Positions 6,656 to 13,171 of a stretch of 13,370 nucleotides of DNA are shown one piece after another (positions within the stretch are counted from its first letter, which is position 1; every line of letters starts with the position of its first letter). Source of the DNA: Candidatus Eiseniibacteriota bacterium (GTDB lineage Bacteria > Arandabacterota > Arandabacteria > Arandabacterales > Arandabacteraceae); NCBI GenBank assembly GCA_030622265.1, contig JAUXGG010000010.1:1-13370 (forward strand), in the 5' to 3' direction. Below the pieces are notes generated by a model, which was not told where the DNA came from, searched no databases, and saw only the letters and a program-made list of their open reading frames with translations. The position numbers and the translations under genes are program-made.

Positions 6656-8074
6656 TCATCTGCGCCGCCTCTTGACTGCCCAGTCACCAAACTGCTCGAG
6701 CGCCAACTTGCTCGGTTCGTTGGTAAAGCGTACAGGATACTCCCCGGTAAAGCAAGCAACACAGAAATCCTGCGGCCTTAAGCCCGTGGATTCCAGGAGT
6801 CCCTCCACCGACAGGTATCCGAGAGAGTCCACGCCGAGATAGCCCCTGATGTCCTCAACACTTGAGTTTGCCGCTATCAACTCGCCCCGCGTGGGAGTAT
6901 CGATCCCGTAAAAGCAGGATGAGGTGATCGGCGGGGAGCTTATTCTCACGTGAATCTCCTTAACACCCGCATCCCGGAGCATGTGCATGAGCTTCCTGGA
7001 CGTCGTTCCCCTGACTATCGAATCATCAACAACTACAACTCTTTTATTATGAAGCAGTTCTCTTACAGGGTTAAACTTGATTCTAACTCTATCATGCCTG
7101 AGCTCGCTGGTCGGATATATGAAAGTCCTGCCAACGTAGTGGTTCCTTATGAGACCCAGCTCCAGCGGGATGCCCGAGGCCATCGAGTACCCGAGCGCGG
7201 CGGCATTGCTGGAATCGGGCACCGAAATCACCAGGTCGGCGTCGGCGGGGTGTTCCATCGCGAGCCTGCGCCCGAAGGCCTTTCTCACCGCATCGACCGA
7301 CACCCCGAACACCAGGCTGTCGGGTCTGGAAAAGTATATGAGCTCGAAGACGCACATCGAGATCTTCCCGGCAGGCAGCAGCTGCTCGGAGGTGATACCG
7401 CTCTTGCCGACTGAAACCATCTCGCCGGGCTTTATCTCGCGCTCATAAGTGGCCCCCACGATGTCCAGCCCGCAGGATTCGGACGAGAAGACCACCGAGT
7501 CGCCCAGACGCCCCATGCAGAGCGGCCTGAAACCATTAGGATCCCTGACCGCCACGACGCTATCCAGTGTAAGCAAGAGCAGACAGTAAGCGCCCCGGAC
7601 CTGCTCGGCCGCGGACCTCATCATGCCCTCGAGCGAGGTATGCCTGGAGCGCGCCATCAAGTGCACGAACACTTCGCTGTCGGTGGATGACTGGAAGATC
7701 GATCCGTCTTTTTCCATGGCCGCCCTCAGCTCGAGCGCGTTTACCAGATTCCCATTGTGGGCGATGGCGAGAGGACTCCCCTGCAAGTCGACCACGAGTG
7801 GCTGGATATTGGAGAGGCGCGCCGACCCGGTGGTCGAGTAACGGTTATGCCCGATGGCATGGTGGCCCTTGAGCTGCGCCAGGTCCCCGTCCTCGAAGCA
7901 CTCGCGAACAAGGCCCGGACACTGATGCGAGTGAAAGCAGGTTCCGTCCGAGGTAACGACGCCGGTGCTCTCCTGTCCCCTGTGCTGCAGGGCGTAGAGC
8001 CCCAGGTAGCTCTGGCCGCCCGCACGCTCGCTGCCGTAGGCGCCGAAGAGGCCGCAGAAGTGTTTGAGGCTCAT
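6656..8074 (-). CDS. purF: Amidophosphoribosyltransferase (PRPP amidotransferase), Fe-S type
   Basis: PurF makes 5-phosphoribosylamine from PRPP and glutamine, the committing step of purine synthesis. The 472-aa protein starts with a six-residue propeptide (MSLKHF), presumably removed to expose the catalytic Cys7 of CGLFGAYG. The N-terminal glutaminase domain shows LYALQHRGQESTG (27-39), GHNRYSTTG (75-83), HNGNL (106-110) and DPNGFRPL (178-185). The phosphoribosyltransferase domain has the PRPP loop VVVVDDSIVRGTT (346-358). Cys241 (CVFELIYF), Cys387 (CFYGID), Cys438 and Cys441 (CVAC) match the four ligands of the 4Fe-4S cluster in the Bacillus-type enzyme. The ATG overlaps the purS stop as ATGA. 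Codons for residues 327-352 are unusually A+T-rich (separate entry). The tail is basic (KRRRR). Confidence 0.98.
   Translation of the reverse strand: MSLKHFCGLFGAYGSERAGGQSYLGLYALQHRGQESTGVVTSDGTCFHSHQCPGLVRECFEDGDLAQLKGHHAIGHNRYSTTGSARLSNIQPLVVDLQGSPLAIAHNGNLVNALELRAAMEKDGSIFQSSTDSEVFVHLMARSRHTSLEGMMRSAAEQVRGAYCLLLLTLDSVVAVRDPNGFRPLCMGRLGDSVVFSSESCGLDIVGATYEREIKPGEMVSVGKSGITSEQLLPAGKISMCVFELIYFSRPDSLVFGVSVDAVRKAFGRRLAMEHPADADLVISVPDSSNAAALGYSMASGIPLELGLIRNHYVGRTFIYPTSELRHDRVRIKFNPVRELLHNKRVVVVDDSIVRGTTSRKLMHMLRDAGVKEIHVRISSPPITSSCFYGIDTPTRGELIAANSSVEDIRGYLGVDSLGYLSVEGLLESTGLRPQDFCVACFTGEYPVRFTNEPSKLALEQFGDWAVKRRRR
7021..7094 (-). other. A+T-rich codon-usage island inside purF
   Basis: By direct count 23 of 74 bases are G or C (about 31%), against roughly 60% for the window. 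It encodes residues about 327-352, up to and including the start of the PRPP-binding loop. Within it Arg329, 331, 338 and 345 all use AGA, and the valines use GTT or GTA, while flanking sequence prefers AGG/CGC and GTC/GTG. The reading frame and conserved residues are intact, so this is a nucleotide-level oddity in a functional gene. Possible causes are a recombined patch or an embedded regulatory element. Confidence 0.75.
7046..7074 (-). promoter_or_regulatory. Candidate sigma70-type promoter within purF
   Basis: On the minus strand TTAACC (7074-7069, 4 of 6 matches to TTGACA) is followed after 17 bp by CATAAT (7051-7046, 5 of 6 matches to TATAAT). Transcription would start near 7039 and run through the last ~380 nt of purF into radC and mreB. 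It lies in the A+T-rich island, which raises the chance of a coincidental match as well as of a real promoter. The assignment is inferred from consensus alone. Confidence 0.3.
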
Positions 8075-8640
8075 GGCACACCTTTCCTGGCAAGATAGTC
8101 ATCCACACCAAACACCGTCGCATCCTGAAAGTGCGGGTTGGCCAGGAGCCCGCTTCTCCATGTTTTCGCGACAGCGATCCTGGCGGCGAGATCTCGGGGA
8201 TCGGCGGCAGCCCTGGATATCCTCAGTCCCCAGACGGTTGAGAAGCGAACAGCCCGCACGGAATCCATGCCCAGGCGGGACCGCATGATCTGTGCCGCAG
8301 AGGAACCCACTATGTCCTCGGAGTCGGTTACCCTCACCACGAAGGCGCAGGCTTCCCCGGTATCTGAACACCAGAAGGACTCGGGCAGATCTCCGGGACC
8401 ACACCTTACCGTCCAGACATCGCGATTGGGATTGGCAAGCAGCGTGGTGGTCCGTAAGAGTTCCCGGGTGAGGGCGATCGCCGCATCGGAGCTCGCAAGG
8501 TCGAAGGTGAGCTCCCAGGACTTGGTGCGCTGTACTTCGATGACATCCTCGAACCCGAACTTGCGCGTCAGGGCATCGAGCACCGTGAAACTCCACGGGT
8601 CGGGGGCCGCGAGCTTCACCAGGACCTCTGTTTTCACCAT
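8071..8640 (-). CDS. purS: Tandem-duplicated PurS subunit of FGAR amidotransferase
   Basis: PurS is the small subunit that bridges PurQ and PurL when FGAR is converted to FGAM. Ordinary PurS is about 80-90 aa and dimeric; this product is 189 aa and has two PurS-like halves. Half 1 (about 4-80) has DPWSFTVLDAL (14-24), then FEDVIEVQRTKSWEL (30-44) and LLANP (67-71), which track the Bacillus PurS pattern DPxG..V..AL, V..V..GK..EL, LLAN. Half 2 (about 98-178) has DSVRAVRFSTVWGL (126-139) and LLANP (165-169). The two LLANP motifs are 98 residues apart, with a linker around 81-97. Half 2 has lost the GK-x-x-EL pattern and is more diverged. The ATG lies 10 nt after purQ behind AGGAAG, and the stop overlaps the purF start (ATGA). 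Position directly after purL-purQ supports the role. One polypeptide may replace the PurS dimer (inferred). Confidence 0.88.
   Translation of the reverse strand: MVKTEVLVKLAAPDPWSFTVLDALTRKFGFEDVIEVQRTKSWELTFDLASSDAAIALTRELLRTTTLLANPNRDVWTVRCGPGDLPESFWCSDTGEACAFVVRVTDSEDIVGSSAAQIMRSRLGMDSVRAVRFSTVWGLRISRAAADPRDLAARIAVAKTWRSGLLANPHFQDATVFGVDDYLARKGVP
8107..8631 (-). repeat. Protein-level internal duplication: two PurS domains in one gene
   Basis: Copy 1 spans about 8631-8401 and copy 2 about 8349-8107. Both follow the order beta strand, helix, V-rich strand, then a helix ending in LLANP. The DNA under the two LLANP motifs differs at several codon positions (CTGCTTGCCAATCCC against CTCCTGGCCAACCCG), so the duplication is old rather than a recent or assembly-made repeat. 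Boundaries are approximate. Confidence 0.75.
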
Positions 8641-8650
8641 CGCACTTCCT

Positions 8651-9478
8651 CTATGGCTTTCTCTCTATATAAGCTCTCATGGACCTGAAGATCCCGGCGC
8701 CGGGACCCTCGCCTTCGAGGGCTGCCCGGGAGGCCAGCCCGGCGTTTCTTCTCGCGGCCCACACGCTGTCGATATCGGCCGGGACCTGTCTCAACCATGT
8801 GCTTCTCTCGGGGTGCGGCATCATGGCCACGACATTTCCGGATGCATTGCAGATGGCGGCCGCCGAGCGCTCGGAGCCGTTGGGGTCATCCGGAAAAGCA
8901 CCGGGAGCGCTCCCGTCGGCCTTGCAGTATTTAAGTACAATCTGGCTTTCGGCCTCCAGCGTGTCGAACAGTCCGGACTCCGCCGAAGTGAACCGCCCCT
9001 GGGAATGGGCGATCGGTACCGGCAGAATATCTCCCTCCTTGAGGCCATATGCAGCGAAGCTCCTCCCGGGGTCGGGACCGACCTTGACATAGACCCAGTT
9101 CGAATAGTAGCCGTCGCGCCCCATACCTTTGTTGGGAGCCAGGGCAAGGTCGATTCTTCCCCCGGTAAGTCCCGGCACCAGGCCCGACTCGATCAGGACC
9201 TGGGCGCCGTTACAAATCCCCAGGATCGGCTTGCCGTCGGCTGCGGCGGCCATGAGAGTTTCCATCACATCATCGCTTGCGGCGACGGCCCCGGCCCTCA
9301 CCCTGTCCTCGTAAGAGAATCCTCCGGGAAGCACGAAGCCGTCGAAGTCGGGAATCATCGCGGGAGCCACGTTCCATCTTAAGATCGATGCGCTCATCCC
9401 GACGCTTTCCAGGGCACGGGCTGTCTCATACTCGCAGTTGACACCCGGGAACTGTATTATGCCTATCCGCGGATTCAT
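8651..9478 (-). CDS. purQ: FGAR amidotransferase glutaminase subunit PurQ
   Basis: PurQ hydrolyses glutamine and passes ammonia to PurL. The 275-aa protein is a class I glutamine amidotransferase. It begins with GIIQFPGVNCEYE (6-18), then VLPGGFSYEDRVRAGA (49-64), the nucleophile elbow GICNGAQVL (87-95) with Cys89, IAHSQGRF (156-163), and the end of the triad in MPHPERS (220-226) with His222 and Glu224. DDPNGSERSAAAICN (197-211) is typical of the family. It is longer than the about 227-aa Bacillus form, with extra residues before IAHSQGRF and a C-terminal extension, a size seen in other PurQ lineages. It starts 10 nt after purL and is followed 10 nt later by purS, so all three subunits of the enzyme are produced together. 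Confidence 0.97.
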   Translation of the reverse strand: MNPRIGIIQFPGVNCEYETARALESVGMSASILRWNVAPAMIPDFDGFVLPGGFSYEDRVRAGAVAASDDVMETLMAAAADGKPILGICNGAQVLIESGLVPGLTGGRIDLALAPNKGMGRDGYYSNWVYVKVGPDPGRSFAAYGLKEGDILPVPIAHSQGRFTSAESGLFDTLEAESQIVLKYCKADGSAPGAFPDDPNGSERSAAAICNASGNVVAMMPHPERSTWLRQVPADIDSVWAARRNAGLASRAALEGEGPGAGIFRSMRAYIERKP

Positions 9479-9488
9479 TCCTTACCCC

Positions 9489-11837
9489 TTACCTCACCAG
9501 CTTCTCGAGAGCACTGCTCCACGCGTCCCTCATCTCATCGATCCCGATCTTAAGGATTGTCCGTCCACGCTTTCGAACCTCGAGCACCTGCTCCTCAACC
9601 GTCCGTCCCAGCCGTGAAACTTTAGCTCCATGACTTTCACAAATGCTCGATACCTCTCCGACCCTCTCGGGCAGGACTTCAACAACATAGCCCCCACCCT
9701 CTGAGAAAAGCAATTCCACTTCCGCTGCATCACCACCGAAGTCCAACTCGATACTTGCCCCCTTGCGGCCGGTGCCCCACCCACCAATGACCATCTCGGC
9801 CACTGCGACGAAGAGGCCGCCTTCTGAGATATCGTGACAGGCAAGCGCCAGCCCGGAGCGTATGGTCCCGGTAATGGCATGGGCTGCCTTTCGCTCGGCC
9901 TCGAGGTCCGCCACGGGGGGCATCCCGGTCCCCGGAAGTCCAAGCACCTCAAGAAGCGCCGAACCTGCCAGGGCGTTCCCGGGATTGCCGACAAGGAGAA
10001 GCTGACTCCCCGTTTGCTTCAAGGCCAGGCTGGTGGCCACGGCATAGTCGTCGAGCACTCCGTAGCAGGCAACCACCGGCGAGGGAGGAATAGCCGCACC
10101 GGATGATGATTCATTGTAAAAGCTCACGTTTCCCGAGACCACCGGCAGCGGCTCGTCGGTCCCGAAGGCGCTCAAGGCGCGCGCCGCGTCCCCGATGCCT
10201 TTCACGGTCTCGACAAAGTCCCTGAAGACACGCGGGTCCTCCGGGTTGCCGAAATTCAGGCAGTCGGTAAGCGCGATGGGAACAGCGCCCACCGCGGCGA
10301 TGTTCCTTACGCTCTCGCAGACCGCCATCACTCCGCCCCAGTAGGGATCGACCCTCGAGTAGCGCGGGTTACCGTCCACCGAAGTCGCGACTCCCACGGA
10401 AGTCCCCGGTATCACCGTGACACAGGCGTCGGCCTCACCGGGCTTAAGCGCGGACATGCCCTTGACCTCGGAATCGTAGTGTCTGTAGACATAGTGCTTG
10501 GAACAGATGGAGGAAAGCGAGAGCAGGGACAGGCAGACAGCCTTAAGATCATCAACCCGCGGTACCACCCCGGCGGCTCCGGCCTTCCCGTCTGCGCTCC
10601 TCCGCGGAGGCGCGGCCTCACGGTCATAGGCTATGCCTTCGGTGATCATGGGGGCCGGAAGACCGGCCACCGTCTCGCCACCCCTGGTCATCACCACATC
10701 CCGCTCCCTGGTGACGCGCCCAATCAGCGCAGCCCTGGCACCCCTGTAAACGTGGGGAAGCTCGTATTCATCATTGTAAATCCGGAGCACCGTCTCGGTG
10801 AATCCACGCGGCACCGCCCAGCAGTACCTCTCCTGGGTTTCGGAACAGGCGATGGCAAAAGACTCGATATCGGCGAATGCCACATTGACCTCATCCAGGT
10901 CGATGCGCGCGCCGAAGGCTCCCCGGTCCACGATCTCGCTGACGGCGCATGCAATCCCCCCGGCGCCGAGGTCCTTGAAACCGACCTTGATCCCGGCATC
11001 CCTGGCATGCGAAAGCACGGCCCTGGTGGCCTCGGCAAGCATGCGCTTAAGGAAAGGATCGTGAAGCTGCACGGCTCCCAGGTCCGATGTTCTCTCCTCA
11101 TCGAGGATCCGTGAGGCCATCGTCGCGCCGCCCAGGCCGCTCCTGTCGGTGGGTTTCCCGACCAGTATCAGGTCATAGGGCTCATCCGCCGCCTCGGGGG
11201 GAACCCGGCTCCTTATTATCTCTTCTTCCCGGGCGAGCCCCATCGCGATCACATTGACCAGGCAGTTCTCGTCATAGTCGCGGTCGAAGAAAATGTCGCC
11301 GCCCACATTCGGCACGCCAAGCGCATTGCCATATTCCCAGATGCCCCTTACCACTCCCTCGACGATCTCCTTCACATTCTCCGACCTGGGACCTTCAGGG
11401 TCACCGAAACGAAGCGCATCCATCACGCCGATCACGTCGGCGCCCATGCAGTAGACGTCACGCACGATGCCGCCTATGCCTGTCGCCGCGCCTTCCACGG
11501 GGAGGATCTGCGAGGGATGGTTGTGGCTCTCGTGAGCCACCACCAGTACATAGGTGTCCTCGCCCACCGTCGCCAGCCGGACCACGCCGGCGTCCTCACC
11601 CGGACCGAGCACCACCCCGCTCCCTTCGGTCGGCAGGTACTGCTGCAACACCCGCTTGCTGCTCTTATAGGAACAGTGCTCGCTCCACATGATGTCGAAG
11701 ATGAAGAGCTCGGTGACCGTGGGATCCCTCCCTATGCGGTCCCTGATCCGGCAAGCTTCCTCGGGCTTAAGATCCACCCCCAACTCCCTGAGGGCCTGGC
11801 CGATCTCTTCGAGTGTTCCTTCAAGTCTCGCCGTCAA
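9489..11837 (-). CDS. purL: FGAR amidotransferase synthetase subunit PurL, short type
   Basis: PurL uses ATP and ammonia from PurQ to turn FGAR into FGAM. The 782-aa product is the short form, which lacks the N-terminal PurS-like and C-terminal glutaminase domains of the about 1300-aa Gram-negative enzyme. Motifs include MWSEHCSYKSSK (50-61) with His54, HESHNHPSQILPVEGAATG (102-120), IGGIVRDV (121-128), NVGGDIFF, LTDCLNFGNPE and SGNVSFYNES. The second AIR-synthase-like half ends in CHDISEGGL and LLFSEGGG. The start codon is TTG at 11837-11835, supported by AGGGGAAG 3 nt upstream and by family-like N-terminal length; no ATG or GTG in frame offers a better start before residue 50. It lies 27 nt after purB, in the same reading frame. 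It is somewhat longer than Bacillus PurL (742 aa), partly through a region near 405-430. Confidence 0.98.
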   Translation of the reverse strand: MTARLEGTLEEIGQALRELGVDLKPEEACRIRDRIGRDPTVTELFIFDIMWSEHCSYKSSKRVLQQYLPTEGSGVVLGPGEDAGVVRLATVGEDTYVLVVAHESHNHPSQILPVEGAATGIGGIVRDVYCMGADVIGVMDALRFGDPEGPRSENVKEIVEGVVRGIWEYGNALGVPNVGGDIFFDRDYDENCLVNVIAMGLAREEEIIRSRVPPEAADEPYDLILVGKPTDRSGLGGATMASRILDEERTSDLGAVQLHDPFLKRMLAEATRAVLSHARDAGIKVGFKDLGAGGIACAVSEIVDRGAFGARIDLDEVNVAFADIESFAIACSETQERYCWAVPRGFTETVLRIYNDEYELPHVYRGARAALIGRVTRERDVVMTRGGETVAGLPAPMITEGIAYDREAAPPRRSADGKAGAAGVVPRVDDLKAVCLSLLSLSSICSKHYVYRHYDSEVKGMSALKPGEADACVTVIPGTSVGVATSVDGNPRYSRVDPYWGGVMAVCESVRNIAAVGAVPIALTDCLNFGNPEDPRVFRDFVETVKGIGDAARALSAFGTDEPLPVVSGNVSFYNESSSGAAIPPSPVVACYGVLDDYAVATSLALKQTGSQLLLVGNPGNALAGSALLEVLGLPGTGMPPVADLEAERKAAHAITGTIRSGLALACHDISEGGLFVAVAEMVIGGWGTGRKGASIELDFGGDAAEVELLFSEGGGYVVEVLPERVGEVSSICESHGAKVSRLGRTVEEQVLEVRKRGRTILKIGIDEMRDAWSSALEKLVR

Positions 11838-11840
11838 CTT

Positions 11841-11848
11841 CTTCCCCT
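11841..11848 (-). promoter_or_regulatory. purL ribosome binding site, supports TTG start
   Basis: On the minus strand AGGGGAAG precedes TTG 11837 by 3 nt, with AGGGG 6 nt from it. With no alternative ATG or GTG between the purB stop and this point, the site decides in favour of the TTG start. Confidence 0.7.
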
Positions 11849-11864
11849 GATTAGAGTTCCGGTA

Positions 11865-13160
11865 TCAGAGTATGCCGATGTCCTTCAATGTCTCGTATGC
11901 GTATCTTATGTAATAGACGGGATCGAACACGCTCGCGGCCGCCTCCGGACCGAGCGCGGCTATGATCTCTTCATCCGCGCAGGCGCTCTCCTTGAGCGAC
12001 TTGCCTCGGGCATGTCCCGCATGGGCCTGCAGCTGTACCTTCTCATAGGCGCGCCTCCGGTCCCAGCCGGCCTCCATCAGGCAGAGCATCAGACGCTGCG
12101 AGTAGACCATCCCGCCGCTCAACTCCATGTTCTCTTTCATCCTCTCCGGATGGACGACCAGGCCGGAAAGGACGGTCTTCATGCACCGCGCCATATAGTG
12201 GGTCGCTACTGTCGCATCGGGGATGATGATCCTCTCCACCGAGGAATGGCTGATGTCCCTCTCATGCCAGAGCGCCACGTTTTCAAGGCCGGCCATCGCG
12301 TGAGACCGGACCAGCCTGGCAAGACCGGTCACCCGCTCGAGCGTTATGGGGTTGCGCTTATGCGGCATCGAGGAAGATCCCTTCTGGCCTTTCGTGAAGG
12401 GCTCCTCGGCCTCCGCGACCTCGGTTCGCTGAAGGTGCCTGAGCTCGATCGCCATCTTCTCCATGACGGCCGCCGCAACTGCAAGGCTCCCAAGGTAAGA
12501 TGCGTGGCGGTCCCGCTGCACGATCTGGGTGGCGGGCGTCTCGCGTCCGAGGCCCAGGAGCGCAAGCGCATGCTCCTCGACGGCCGGCGGCAGGTGGGAG
12601 TAATTCCCCACCGCGCCCGAGACCTTCCCCACGGAGACCTCTTCCATCGCGGTGCGGATGCGCGCTATCGCCCTGCCGACATCATTATACCAGACGGCGA
12701 ACTTGAGTCCCAGGCTCGTGGGCTCAGCATGCATCCCGTGGGTTCGCCCCACTATCAGGGTGTTCTCGTGCTGTGCCGCCAGAGCGCGGATGACCTGCCT
12801 GAGCCCGGCCAGCTCCGCAAGGATGAGCGCGGTGGCTTCCTTTATGAGGAGCGCCAGGGCCGTATCGAGGACATCCGATGAGGTGACTCCCATGTGAAAG
12901 TACTTGCTGTCATCTCCCAGGCTCTCCCCCACGCATTCCACGAAGGATAAGACATCGTGCTTGGTGACGGCCTCGAGCTCCTGCACCCTTTTCAAGTCAA
13001 ACCGGGCATGCTTCCTGATTCCCGCGGCGGCCTCACCCGGAATCCTGCCCTCCTCGACGAGAGCGTCCACGATTGCCAGCTCAACGGCGAGCCAGGTCTC
13101 CAGTTTCCTCTGCTCGGTCCATAGCCCCGCCATCTCGGGCAATGTATAACGCTCTATCAA
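11865..13160 (-). CDS. purB: Adenylosuccinate lyase
   Basis: PurB cleaves SAICAR to AICAR in the IMP pathway and adenylosuccinate to AMP, releasing fumarate each time. The 431-aa protein belongs to the fumarase/aspartase superfamily. It shows MIERYTLPEM (1-10), GVTSSDVLDTA (91-101), GRTHGMHAEPTS (138-149) with catalytic His141, and the superfamily signature GSSSMPHKRNP (261-271) with the mobile-loop serines. The C-terminal segment AGWDRRRAYEKVQ (364-376) is also family-like. Length matches the compact Bacillus-type enzyme (about 430 aa). The start is TTG at 13160-13158: the product then begins exactly where homologues do, and a perfect AGGAGG lies 5 nt upstream. It follows the PDZ-protein gene by 9 nt and heads the purine block. 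Confidence 0.98.
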   Translation of the reverse strand: MIERYTLPEMAGLWTEQRKLETWLAVELAIVDALVEEGRIPGEAAAGIRKHARFDLKRVQELEAVTKHDVLSFVECVGESLGDDSKYFHMGVTSSDVLDTALALLIKEATALILAELAGLRQVIRALAAQHENTLIVGRTHGMHAEPTSLGLKFAVWYNDVGRAIARIRTAMEEVSVGKVSGAVGNYSHLPPAVEEHALALLGLGRETPATQIVQRDRHASYLGSLAVAAAVMEKMAIELRHLQRTEVAEAEEPFTKGQKGSSSMPHKRNPITLERVTGLARLVRSHAMAGLENVALWHERDISHSSVERIIIPDATVATHYMARCMKTVLSGLVVHPERMKENMELSGGMVYSQRLMLCLMEAGWDRRRAYEKVQLQAHAGHARGKSLKESACADEEIIAALGPEAAASVFDPVYYIRYAYETLKDIGIL

Positions 13161-13165
13161 AGCCG

Positions 13166-13171
13166 CCTCCT
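13166..13171 (-). promoter_or_regulatory. purB ribosome binding site, supports TTG start
   Basis: On the minus strand the junction reads TAGGAGGCGGCTTTG. A perfect AGGAGG shares two bases with the TAG stop of the upstream gene and is 5 nt from the TTG start. This fixes the purB start and suggests coupling to the upstream gene. Confidence 0.85.

Noticed and set aside
8138..9382. 414-codon plus-strand open frame opposite purS and purQ
   Set aside because: It is a shadow of strong codon bias in the real genes, with no recognisable motif or convincing ribosome binding site.
11517..12881. 454-codon open frame on the plus strand across purB and purL
   Set aside because: It is antisense to two well-conserved enzymes, has Arg/His/Gly/Pro-rich low-complexity composition and matches no family I know. 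Such frames are common opposite G+C-rich genes.
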